Shown here: positions 23,691 to 33,867 of the stretch, piece by piece | Layout of the letters: every line of letters begins with the position of its first letter | Numbering within the stretch: the first letter of the stretch is position 1 | DNA from: Glandiceps talaboti | Lineage: Eukaryota > Hemichordata > Enteropneusta > Spengelidae | DNA: 64,000 bases | Assembly (NCBI RefSeq): GCF_964340395.1 | Contig: NC_135549.1 | Coordinates: forward strand, 35,857,339-35,921,338 | Direction of reading: 5' to 3' | The notes under the pieces: generated by a model | The model's input: only the letters and a program-made list of their open reading frames with translations | Database searches by the model: none | What the model was told of the DNA's origin: nothing | Translations under genes and position numbers: made by a program

Positions 23691-24899
23691 CGTTTGATTA
23701 CGTAATTATTGTTTGTGCCACCCCACCCCCGTGCACCCCACCCCACTCGTACGTCCATGCAGAGACCACGGTGACGAACAGTAAAACTTAAAAAGTCTTT
23801 ACACAGAAAGATAGACAGGGAAAGGGAATTTCCTAGTATATTGTGTTGACATGTATTAACGTTTGATTAATAAATGCAATGTATCCTCTGTTTATTGTTT
23901 ATTTGCATGGTGGTCTTTATGTGCGTCTTGCGTTTAATGTTTGCCGCAACTTGGTAATTACGCATCCAGATACATTGTACACAAAATTATATTACCAAGA
24001 TGTTTTATACGTACGTTCATGCGTTCTCAGTAGTATAGCGCCACCAACATTCACGTTAACTTAAAAAGTCTTATAGTTCACTAACTGACATCTACCAATC
24101 CGACTAACGGTTGGTGTATTACCATTTGTCAGTTAGTAGATATTTACACTGGTTATGGAAATATGTTACTAGTAATTTGCCAAATAGCCTACCAGTTTGA
24201 CCAAGGATATTAGCTGTGCACTAATTAATTCAAAGTTGGTAAGCTACAAAGAGACAGAGAAGACGATAGTTTTGATTTAAAACTTTATCAACTAGAGATG
24301 TTATCTGATAAAAACATGAATAACATTATAAAGCTAAGAAATCGCAAAGACACCCACTATTATTTATTCGACCTGGTGTCACCAAGGTTGGTGTGTAGGG
24401 GTGATCCTAATGTTTAAAAATGTTTTTGTTTTTTTCCATGGAAAATTTTGGTCGGTCGGTCGATTTAAAAAAGTATATAAATAAAAAATCATCTTTGAAT
24501 TCATGTTTCTTTGCCTCTCCTTTTCCTCCTTTCAATCATCTTTTCATTGGATTCCTAGAAACAAGCCCTTCTCAGCTTTTCTTAGGGACAGGTCAGTTTC
24601 TCCAGCCTGGGGGGGGGGGGGGGCGGTGGATTCTTAAATCGGGCCGACAAAAAGTCACTGACCCCCCCCCCCCCTATCTGTAAAACCCAAAACAGGCTGA
24701 CCCCCCTATCACTTAATTCTAAAACATGATGACCCCCCCCCCCATATATGATATTCGCATGAGTGACAGGTATTTTTTGATCGTGACTCAGTGTGGACTG
24801 CTTGACTGTCTTGCATCTACTTTATAAGATCCCGGGTTTTTATATAGCACTATCATAATTATAATTATTGACTACCCAGGGTAAATATATTTGAAAAGG
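23691..24899. other. No supported gene; small inverted repeat and homopolymers
   Basis: An imperfect palindrome at about 24,072-24,145 pairs CTAACTGACA with TGTCAGTTAG and ACCAAT with GGTTGGT. Poly-G lies near 24,609-24,623, and poly-C near 24,661-24,674 and 24,733-24,743. GGTCGGTCGGTCG occurs near 24,451-24,463. Confidence 0.55.
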
Positions 24900-26045
24900 A
24901 GTTTAATAGCATCTTGACAGTGAAAGGTAGGGGGAAAGCTTTGAGAAGGGAATATGTACAGCTGTCATGGGGGGTCCTAGGGGGTCTCCCCCTAGAAGCC
25001 CAGGAGGTTTTTAACTCTGAAAAGTCAATATTGAGACTATTCAGACATTTTTAGAAAATCATTTCCAAGCTTTACAAGACAGCACCAACATGTAAAAAGC
25101 AACTACATAAGGTTGAAATATTTTTGAAATATAGTTTGATAGGATCTTGACAGTAAGAGGTAGGGGGAGATCTTGAGACTGGGATGTGTACACCTAATGG
25201 GGGGGGGGGAGGAAGGTTCCAAGGGGGTCTCCCCCTAGAACCCCTGGAGGTTTTTTCCCTCAATTTTGAGACTATTCAGACCCTTTCAGACAATAATTTC
25301 CAAGCCTTACAAGACAACACCAACATGTAAAAAACAACTACATAGGGTTGAAATACTTTTGAAATATACTTTGATAGCATCTTGACAGTAAGAGCGGAAG
25401 AGCTTGAGACTGGGATATGTCCACCTCATGCGGGGGGGGGGGGGGGGGGGGGGGGGGTCTGAGGGGTCTCCCTCTAGAAGCCCTGGAGGAATTTTACTCT
25501 TATAGCCAATATTTACACTATTTAGACCCTTCAAGCAATAACTTAATCCATGCTTTACAAGACAGCAAGTATCAGAAACTATTCTTTATAACTTACACTA
25601 AGGGTTGAAATATGTTCTTAAAAAGTTAAATGGCATCATTATATACATGTAGTAAAGGTCAGCACATCTAATGGTAGTATCATTGGTAGGGGAGATTTGG
25701 AGATTAAGGCAATTTTAGACTATCTTGGCAAACATTTCACATCTTGAAAAGACAATATCATCTCAAATTAGAATAGGGTGAAAATATTTAAGAAAAGTTT
25801 AATACCATTATGACAGTAAAAAGGTTGTTGGTGCATCTGATTGTTGGTTGAATGCATGAGTGACCTCTGGGGGTGAGGAAGTCCTTGGGGTTTTCCCCCT
25901 GGCAGATATGGAGTTTTTTGCTTGAGATACTAAGGCAATGTTTAGGTTATTCATAACCTTTGAGGTAATATTTCCAAGCTTCGAAAAGCTAACGTAAATG
26001 TACGTTTTAAATGAGTTTCCTATATCACATAAAATAGACATGTAA
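24900..26045 (+). repeat. ~240-bp tandem array, about five diverged units
   Basis: Units begin near 24,900, 25,136, 25,374, 25,616 and 25,798 with 'gtttgatagcatcttgacagt'-type sequence. They continue through a G-run, 'ggggtctccccctagaagcc', 'gagactattcagacc', 'atttccaagctttacaagac' and 'aacatgtaaaaa'. The fourth unit is shorter. The fifth unit becomes the left arm of the inverted repeat at 25,853-26,795. Confidence 0.75.
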
Positions 26046-26795
26046 CATTAGTATAGGGGCATTAATATATGTATAATAAAGTCACCGGTATGTTAGAGAA
26101 CTTTAGGTGGATATTGTGTTTTACTGTGTTTTTGTGTGGTCATTGTGTTTTAAATTGTGATTGAAGAAAAAAATCCTTTCTACAATGGCATATAGCCTTG
26201 TCTGAAATGTGGTACATGTCAATATTTGTTCTTGTCCCTGTTTCTTACATGAATTCTTTAATATTACTTATAACTTCAAACATAACTATACATATACATA
26301 TACATGTATTACCTAGCTACCACACTAGTTACAGAACATGTTATGTAAATGCTTGGCTGTTTCACAATCAATGCTTTACTTATATTGCAGTTTGGGGCAA
26401 ACTTGAAGGTTTCGTAATGGCAATTTTCATAGATAGTTTATAAATGAAATTAATCTAAATTGTTCTACTCGTCATGTTATTGACACTACAAATCACCACA
26501 TCTCATCAGATTCCAGTTTCTGTTATACCCTAGGTATGACCACCTAAAGTTCTCTGACATACCGGTGACTATACTATACATGCAATATTAATAATGTCCC
26601 TGTACCAATTTTACGGGCCCATTTTTATGTGACATGGGAAACTCATTTAAAACTTACATTTACGTTAGCTTTTCAAAGCTGGGAAATATTACCTCAAAGG
26701 TTATGAATAACCTAAAAGTTGCCTTAATAGAAACAAAAAACCTCCCGATCTGTCAGGACGACAACCCCCAAGGACTCCCTCAGCGCCAGAGGTCA
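25853..26795. repeat. Large inverted repeat, ~260-bp arms
   Basis: The left arm (25,853-26,110) matches the complement of the right arm (26,530-26,795) in order: 'gacctctgg', 'agtccttgggg', 'taggttattcataacctttg', 'aggtaatatttcc', 'aaaagctaacgtaaatgta', 'gttttaaatgagtttcc', 'gtcaccggtatgt', 'agagaactttaggtgg'. The spacer of about 420 bp contains the right copy of repeat C. A foldback transposon or an inverted duplication of an array unit are both possible. Confidence 0.75.
26137..26450 (+). repeat. ~315-bp repeat C, right copy
   Basis: Direct counterpart of 18,845-19,165, lying wholly inside the spacer of the inverted repeat. Substitutions and small indels indicate moderate age. Confidence 0.8.
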
Positions 26796-26837
26796 AAGGG
26801 GGGAGGTCAGTGAGTTTTTGTCGACCCGATCGTATTT

Positions 26838-26935
26838 TTCTAATTCAAAAATTGGTCTTCTAGTTCAAGTGTCGGTCTTCTAATTCAAGTGTTGGTCTTC
26901 TAATTCAAGTGTCGGTCTTCTAATTCAAAAATCGG
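26838..26935 (+). repeat. 20-bp tandem repeat, about five copies
   Basis: The unit is GGTCTTCTAATTCAAGTGTC with minor variants, immediately preceding the pure pentanucleotide run. Confidence 0.9.
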
Positions 26936-26937
26936 TC

Positions 26938-27290
26938 TCCTATACTATACTATACTATACTATACTATACTATACTATACTATACTATACTATACTATAC
27001 TATACTATACTATACTATACTATACTATATTATACTATACTATACTATACTATACTATACTATACTATACTATACTACTAGTATACTATACTATACTATA
27101 CTATACTATACTATACTATACTATACTATACATTGCTATACTATACTATACTATACTATACTATACATTGCTATACTATACTATACTATACTATACTATA
27201 CTATACTATACTATACTATACTATAGTATATACTATACTACATTATAGTGTAGTGTAGTGTATTGTAGTGTAGTGTAGTATAGTATTGAG
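26938..27290 (+). repeat. (CTATA)n pentanucleotide array
   Basis: Nearly pure CTATA units, interrupted by CATTG-containing variants near 27,131 and 27,166, then GTATA and GTAGT variants on the right. This is the simplest form of the satellite that dominates 28.4-31.1, 55.7-56.8 and 58-64 kb. Confidence 0.95.
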
Positions 27291-27388
27291 GAGTGTTGTA
27301 TTTCCGTATTTGTTTGCCCAGAGTTTACTTGTATTGTTCATCAAATAGAGATGCCAGTATTATGATAGTGGACTCAGGTTACTAGTAT

Positions 27389-27760
27389 TTATTTCTGTTT
27401 CATTATAGCCTCTTTTCGCCAGTTTCGAGGTGAAGAATTTAATTTTCTTTTGAAATTCTTTTTCGTTACTACATGTTCGTATGTATCTGATCGTTTGACC
27501 CTTAATGGACCCTTTGAAGACTGAGTTCGGGCGGCAGTATTACCTGTGTAAATATTGGAATGAGTTTTGATATCCAATACTTTGTGTTATTGGTGCCGTT
27601 GACATTTGTGGATTGTGATATGTTACTTCCGTATCTGAGCTTTCCAACGAAAATTTGAAAGTTGGATGTATTTGGTTTATTTTTTCACTCAGATTATTTA
27701 GTTCAACTTGGGTGCCACAAAATATCATGAAAACGCCACCCCTGCAATGTGTCCAGAGTG
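27389..27760 (-). pseudogene. Penelope-like RT remnant
   Basis: The minus-strand frame around 27,745-27,570 reads WRFHDIFCGTQ, then ELNNLSEKINQIHPTFKFSL and ESSDTEVTYH. This resembles the Penelope-like RT signature (W-R-Y-x-D-D-I-F ... L..IN.IHPTIKFT.E.S...I.FLD). The first Asp of the YxDD-type motif is His. Further frames to 27,389 include KRSDTYEHVVTKKNFKRKLN, like the helical region after the RT palm. Stops and shifts break it. No GIY-YIG endonuclease was seen. Confidence 0.5.
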
Positions 27761-28379
27761 ATATTTTATCCGTGTAGATTTCAATAATGCGACTTTCCAG
27801 TTCATGGAATGTCGGCTATTTCGGGTGATGCCCAAGAGCCAATGCACATGCATGTTTGTGTGTAGAATTCTCCTTTAAATTTAAATGTGTTTTTCGTGAG
27901 AATCACATAATAGTTTTAGGAGATGCACAGGTGGTGGTTTTGGAATGCTATAGTCGATTGTTTGTGTAACTGGCGAGTCAAGTGCTTCGACAACTGACTG
28001 CATTGCGCCAGACTGCAAAGTATGTGTATACATACCACATGTAAAGTGACTAGTATCCAATTTTCAGGAACTACATACAGTAGCTTATGATGCCATGTGA
28101 TGATACACTTTGTGCAAGTGTGAGACATATCTCGCTGGACACCCACAAATGAGATCCCATTGGTCTTCAACACAACATACAGTCTCTATATTAACGGATC
28201 TCATCTACGAGATGCAATAACTAAACACTGGGACGTAATAGCAGACAATGAGATATGAAATCAATTATATCCAAAAAGACCAATCATAGCACAGAAGCGA
28301 AACATAAACTTAAAAGACAAATAGGTCAACACTCAATTGCAGCATTCCGAATTTAAAAATCTAGCGGAAATAAAACGAG
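27761..28379. other. No supported gene
   Basis: Unique sequence between the Penelope-like fragment and the satellite. An 85-codon minus-strand frame (28,173-27,916) has no recognisable features. Confidence 0.5.
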
Positions 28380-29462
28380 ATAATATTATAATATAGTATA
28401 GTATAGTATATAGTACAATATATAGTATATAGCACAGTCTAGTATCTAGTATATTATAGTATAGTATAGTATATAGTATAGTATAGTATATAGTAAAGTA
28501 TAGTATAGTATAGTATGGTATAGTAGAGTATAGTATAGTATGATATAGTATAGTATACTATATAGTACAGTATATAGTTTAGTATAGTATAGTATAGTAT
28601 GGTACATAGTATAGAGCATAGTATAGTGTATAGTGTAGTCTAGTATATAGTATAGTATAGTATAGTATAGTATAGTATAGTATAGTATATAGTACAGTAT
28701 AGTATAGAATAGTCTAGAATATAGTATATAGTATAGTATATAGTAAAGACAAGTATATAGTACAGTATATAGTACAGTATGTAGCATAGTCTAGTATATA
28801 GTATAATATAGTATAGAATAGTATAGTATAGTATAGTATATAGTACAGGATATAGCATAGTCTAGTATATAGTGCAGTATAGTATAGTATAGTATAGTAT
28901 AGTATAGTATAGTATATAGTATAGTATAGTATATAATATAGTATAATATAGTGTAGTATACTATATAGTACAGTGTATAGTATACCGGTATATCATAGTC
29001 TACTATATAGTACAGTATAGTATAATATACCATATACTATACAATACTATCCTATGCTATAATATATACGATACACTATACTATACTATATACTCTACTA
29101 TATAATATACTATATTATACTATATACTACACTTGCCTATATACTATACCATGCAACACTACACTATGCTATATTCAATATACTCTACTATACACTACTA
29201 TATTATACCATACTATACTATACTAGAATATACTATCCTATACTATACTATACTATACTATACTATACTATACTATACTATACTAATTTTATACGATACT
29301 ATACTTGACTATACTATACTATACTATACTATACTAATTTTATATGATACTATGCTTGACTATATACTATATACAATAGTATAGGTATGCTATAGTATGC
29401 TATACTATAACCTACACTATGCTATACTATATTCCATATACTAGTATATTATACCATACTAT

Positions 29463-29629
29463 GCAGGGGTGAACAAATCCACTGGTCCTGGGTCCGGGAC
29501 TAGCGATTTTTTGGGGCGGACCTGCACAATTTTTACCTTGTACCATTAATTCTTTCAGCAGGACCACTGGATTTTTTAAGGCACTGGTCCGAGGACCACC
29601 AGTTCACAAAATGATTTGTTCACCCCTGC
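29463..29629. mobile_element. 167-bp MITE with CAGGGGTGAACAAATC termini (hAT-like)
   Basis: The termini are perfect 16-bp inverted repeats, CAGGGGTGAACAAATC and its complement, extended by one G/C pair. The interior has further inverted similarity around 'actggtcc'. CAGGGG-type ends are typical of hAT elements. The flanks, CATACTAT and TATACTAT, match at seven of eight positions, compatible with an 8-bp duplication, although the repeat context makes chance matches easy. The inverted satellite copy near 59.4 kb lacks it. Confidence 0.7.
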
Positions 29630-29696
29630 TATACTATACTATACTACACGACACTATACCATATACCATATACTCTACTATACTATAGTATACTTA

Positions 29697-30045
29697 AGCA
29701 ATAAACCACACCCTGGGGATGGTATACCACTCGGTTTTGAGCAGTGAACTCAATATATTTCATTCACTGGTCAAAACCGAGTGGTATACCATTCCCAGGG
29801 GTGGTTTATCGCTATTATATTATACCAGTATATTGAAACTGTCGGAAACAAGATATGACGCAACATTTTCTGGTTTCATTTGTGCCCCCATCCCTGCGTG
29901 GACTATAACGTTCGTAGACGAACAGTGAGAGAACATCAAAATTTGGACACGTGCCAACTGTGCATTATCGCTCAGTTTAGACGCGCTAGTTCGATGCCTA
30001 GATCAATCAGATCTCTCGATTTGCGCCATCAATATAATGGACTGT
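29697..30045 (+). repeat. Hairpin-bearing island in the satellite, copy 1
   Basis: A ~350-bp non-satellite unit. Its first 117 bp form a long palindrome: GGTATACCACTCGGTTTT pairs with AAAACCGAGTGGTATACC, and the arms (about 44 bp) extend to AATAAACCAC and GTGGTTTA. The loop (CAGTGAA..TTCACTG) is itself a small hairpin. The remaining ~230 bp is unique (for example CGTTCGTAGACGAACAG, GGACACGTGCCAACTGTGCA). The inverted copy is at 58,905-59,253. Function unknown. Confidence 0.85.
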
Positions 30046-31095
30046 ATACTATACTATATACCACATACTCTACTATACTATAATCTACTACACTATACTA
30101 TACTATACTATACTAGACTATACTAGATTATACTAGACTCTATACTATATACGATAGTGTAGGAATAGAATAATATTATAGTATATTATTGTACAGTATA
30201 TAGTAGAGTATATTATACAGTACTGTATGGTATAGTATGCTATACTATACACTACACTATAATATACACTATACACTATATTCCATATATTCTACTATAC
30301 TATAATCTACTACACTATACTATACTATACTATACTATGCTATACTAGACTCTATACTGTATACAATAGTGTAGGTATAGAATAATATTATAGTATATTA
30401 TTGTACTGTATATAGTAGAGTATATTATATAGTACTGTATGGTATAGTATGCTATACTATACACTACACTATAATATACACTATACACTATATTCCATAT
30501 ACTCTACTATACTCTAGTATATTATACTATACTATACTAGACTATACTATACTTTGCCATGCTATACTATATACCATATGCTCTACTATACTCTACTATA
30601 CTATACTATGCTAGACTATATATGATAGTATAGGTATAGAATAATATTATAGTATTGTATTGTACAGTATATAGTATAGTACGGTATGGTATAGTATGCT
30701 ATACTATACACTAAACTATACTATATTCCACATACTCTACTATACTCTAGTATATTATACCATAATATACTATACTATACTATACTATACTATTATATAC
30801 TATAATATACAATACTATACTATGCTATGCTATACTATATACCATATACTATACTCTACTATACTACACGACTATATACCATATAGTATACATTACTATA
30901 CTCTACTATACTATACTATACTAGACTACCATACTAGACTATATACTATATAATATAGTATAGGTATAGAATATTATAGTATAGTATTGCACAGTATATT
31001 GTATAGTACAGTATATAGTATAGTATAATATAGTATATAGTATATAGCATAGCATAGTATATAGTATATAGTCTTGTATAGTTTATAGTATAGTA

Positions 31096-31190
31096 CCATA
31101 CACTATTATAAGCCCAGTGGATGTATTTGTATTGAACAAAATGTTCACTTGGTAAGCCCACATAGGGCAAGTAAATAAATAAAACAAACT
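31096..31190 (+). mobile_element. LINE 3' tail fragment
   Basis: Contains AAGCCCACATAGGGCAAG, a short GCCC/GGGC stem-loop, followed by TAAATAAATAAA. The same arrangement (GGGCTTTATGCCC then TAAA repeats) ends the LINE at 58.0 kb. No coding part remains. Confidence 0.5.
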
Positions 31191-31984
31191 ATACTATACT
31201 TTGTACTTGATCTTTTTTTCATTATCATTTGTGTCAATATGACTTGAAATGATTTAAACTTTTGAAACCCTAAAATTAGTGATACTTTTATGATATAACT
31301 AAGTTGTGTTTTACTTATGAATGGTGCTCTAAATGGCCTCCAAAAGGTGTTCATTTTTCAAAAGATCTTACCATGGGAGGGGGACACCCCCTCCCACTTG
31401 TATAGCATGCACGCATGGGCATAGCATGCACTTCTCCCGACACTTTTTCAAGTTCTCTCCCTACTTTGAAACTTACTGAAACCCCTAGGTTTACAATTAT
31501 GTTAATTTCATTTCTAATAATGTACTTTATAATTAGCTGAATTAATCTATAATGATAATAGTTCACTCAATGTAAGAGATATCCTAGAACTTTTGGTTAC
31601 TAAAACCATGAATATTTTGCACAGCTATGAACAGACAATCATACTTCTCATAGGGTTCCTGCCTAAAGAGCTTTATATATTGCAAGAAAGAACAAGAGTA
31701 TTTCTTGTCAACAGATGTGGGGGGGGGGGGGGCAGTGTTTTTTTATTTGTCAGCAGGGGTGGGTGAACAAAAAGTCAGCGTAAAATCTGATCGCTCCCTA
31801 AAATCAGTCTCATTCAACAACAAAAAATAAAACTGAATCAAATAAAATGAAATCATTCACCACTTACATGCTAGCTTCACTCTGTGTATAACATGTAAAA
31901 TTGTCAGATATATAGAAGTCCACACTGGTTTTCTGTTCATTTTACATTTTATTACTTATTAATATTATCCATGATTTAAGTTAT
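31191..31984. other. No supported gene
   Basis: AT-rich sequence with a poly-G run at about 31,719-31,732. Confidence 0.5.
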
Positions 31985-32345
31985 ATGACTATATCTCTTT
32001 GCAATATCCAAAAATTTTCTAATGACAAAAGATTGTGTCTTTTAACATTCTCATTTAACAAGTGCTTGAAGTACAAATTACAAAAACACATGTGTGTTTA
32101 CACCAACGAAGAGAGCCAAGAGACAAGATTAAACAAAATTCACATTTTTATACCTAATTTTCATGTCACTGATGAGATCATCATATGCTTAACACTTCTT
32201 CATCTATATACCCCAAGAGCCATTCAAATTAATTTCCAGCTCATTACTTTTGGAATTAAAGATTATTTTACCAAAAAGACACATTTTAGCCATAATTTGC
32301 ATATCAATAATGGAATCATCATGTTCTGAATAATTCTTAAAGCAA
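31985..32345 (+). repeat. Dispersed repeat family A, copy 3 (partial)
   Basis: Matches 33,100-33,300: 'cctaattttcatgtcactga', 'tgagatcatcatatgcttaa', 'cttcttcatctatataccc', 'ttttggaatt' and 'ggaatcatcatgttctgaa' in order. Confidence 0.55.
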
Positions 32346-32349
32346 TAAA

Positions 32350-32610
32350 AAAAAATAATTGTTTGATTCCGGTTATCTGACCCTGCCTAGTTTTTCACTG
32401 CCGACCCTAACCTTTTTATTAACAAGTTCAAGAAAAAAATTGTAACATCACAAAAATTATGAAGTCTCGCAAGAATTGGTGGATGCACAAACTGACATCA
32501 ATTTAAAAAGACAATATAAAACTTTTCTTCCAAAATGTAATGACTGTACATCTGATGAGAAGAAACCAAAAACAGAGAGCATATGGAGAACAATGAAAAA
32601 CATAACTACC
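32350..32610 (+). repeat. Dispersed repeat family B, copy 2
   Basis: Same family as 16,170-16,420 (inverted) and 43,475-43,700. It lies between two pieces of family A, so the two may belong to one larger element. Confidence 0.6.
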
Positions 32611-32883
32611 TCAGATATGAAAAAAAATATTTAGAAAAAAAGAAATATAAAATGGCATTGTAGCACAACTATTGTTTTCCAAAATACTGCCAATGGCGAT
32701 GTAGCACAACTGTAGTTTTTAAAAATATTTATCCATATGCTAGTCCATTCTAAAAATAGGTGTTCATTTGTTGAATGACTATCCAGTTGCCTATCCAAAC
32801 ATGTTATGTTTGTCACATATGTGATTATTGGGCTGTTGCCATGGGCGGGGCCACTGTTACTAGGGATATTTGCATACATTTTT

Positions 32884-33420
32884 TGAATGTTTACTAACTG
32901 CCTACCAGATGGTGTTCTTATTTAACCAAAATATACTGCCATTTGGTTGTTGCTAAGGCCATGGTCATGGTTGCTAGGGCCAATTGTGTCAAACTATTCT
33001 AAAGGAAATCTGCAGAACAACACTTCTAGAACCATCTCACCAAATTTCAGTTTCCCTGACCAAGTACTTTTTGAGATATAAATTTTTGACCAATTTACAT
33101 GTTTACACCTAATTTGGATGTTACTGATGAGATCATTATATGCTTAATATTTCTTCATCTATACACCGGCAGATACATCCCTGTTAAAAGTTCAGCCCAA
33201 TCTACTGAGTAGTTTTGGAATTGTAGGTTTTTAACCAAAAAGCCCTACTTTGCATATTACACATGGAAACATCATGTCATGAACACATCTTAATTTACAC
33301 ACCCCTGAGAATGTTCCCACCAAATTTCAGGCCAATCTGCCCAGTAGTTTTGTAGTTTAAATTCTTTGACAAAAATCACATTTTTGACCCAAAACCCATA
33401 TATCTGATGTGATCATTTTC
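32884..33420 (+). repeat. Dispersed repeat family A, copy 2
   Basis: The fullest copy in this orientation, homologous to the complement of 150-695. It ends near a (CA)n microsatellite (33,511-33,551). Confidence 0.6.
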
Positions 33421-33505
33421 ATTTGAACAATTTCACTACTAGACATCCAATATAACATGACCACCAAGTATCAAAGAAATCGGACTGCAGTTTTCGACTA
33501 AGTTG

Positions 33506-33555
<50 letters not shown>

Positions 33556-33867
33556 TCATTTCAATTGTATTAAAAATGTTCAAAATAGAGCTCATGTCCT
33601 TGTGCACAACTAATTGATTTAAGATCTAAATTTCTGTTTTACTACACATAGAGTCTGAAGTTATTTTTTTTCTCTTAGAGACGAGCAAAACAACAGCTTC
33701 TTTGAATAGGACATCTGTTATGTACTGTGTAACAAACCTGTAAGAGATAAGAAAGTTAACAAAGGATTAATACATTTATTGTTCAACTCTAAAACTTGCA
33801 AATATTTATGGTCAAAGTATTGGTGTAGTATTTGATCATGATTTCTTTTGCTAGTTATGTTTCTGTT

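Larger units (their letters stand above)
28380..31095. repeat. TATAC/GTATA complex satellite, left block
   Basis: Degenerate five-base units in both orientations: GTATA-type from 28,380 to about 29,030, CTATA-type to about 30,150, then repeated switches. Spacer words such as TAGTAAAGACAAGT (28,740), ATTCCATATACT and TGTACAATA..ATTCTATACCTA recur. The block is inverted relative to 58.0-60.7 kb. Every long open frame in it (Tyr/Ile/Leu/Thr only) is a translation of the repeat. Confidence 0.9.

Noticed and set aside
24072-24145. A MITE based on the CTAACTGACA inverted repeat
   Set aside because: The arms are only about 10 bp with mismatches, and there is no target duplication.
26938-27290. CRISPR-like array
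   Set aside because: The repeats are continuous pentamers without spacers. The 31-bp (18.4 kb) and 169-bp (33.9 kb) arrays likewise lack spacers, and the genome is eukaryotic.
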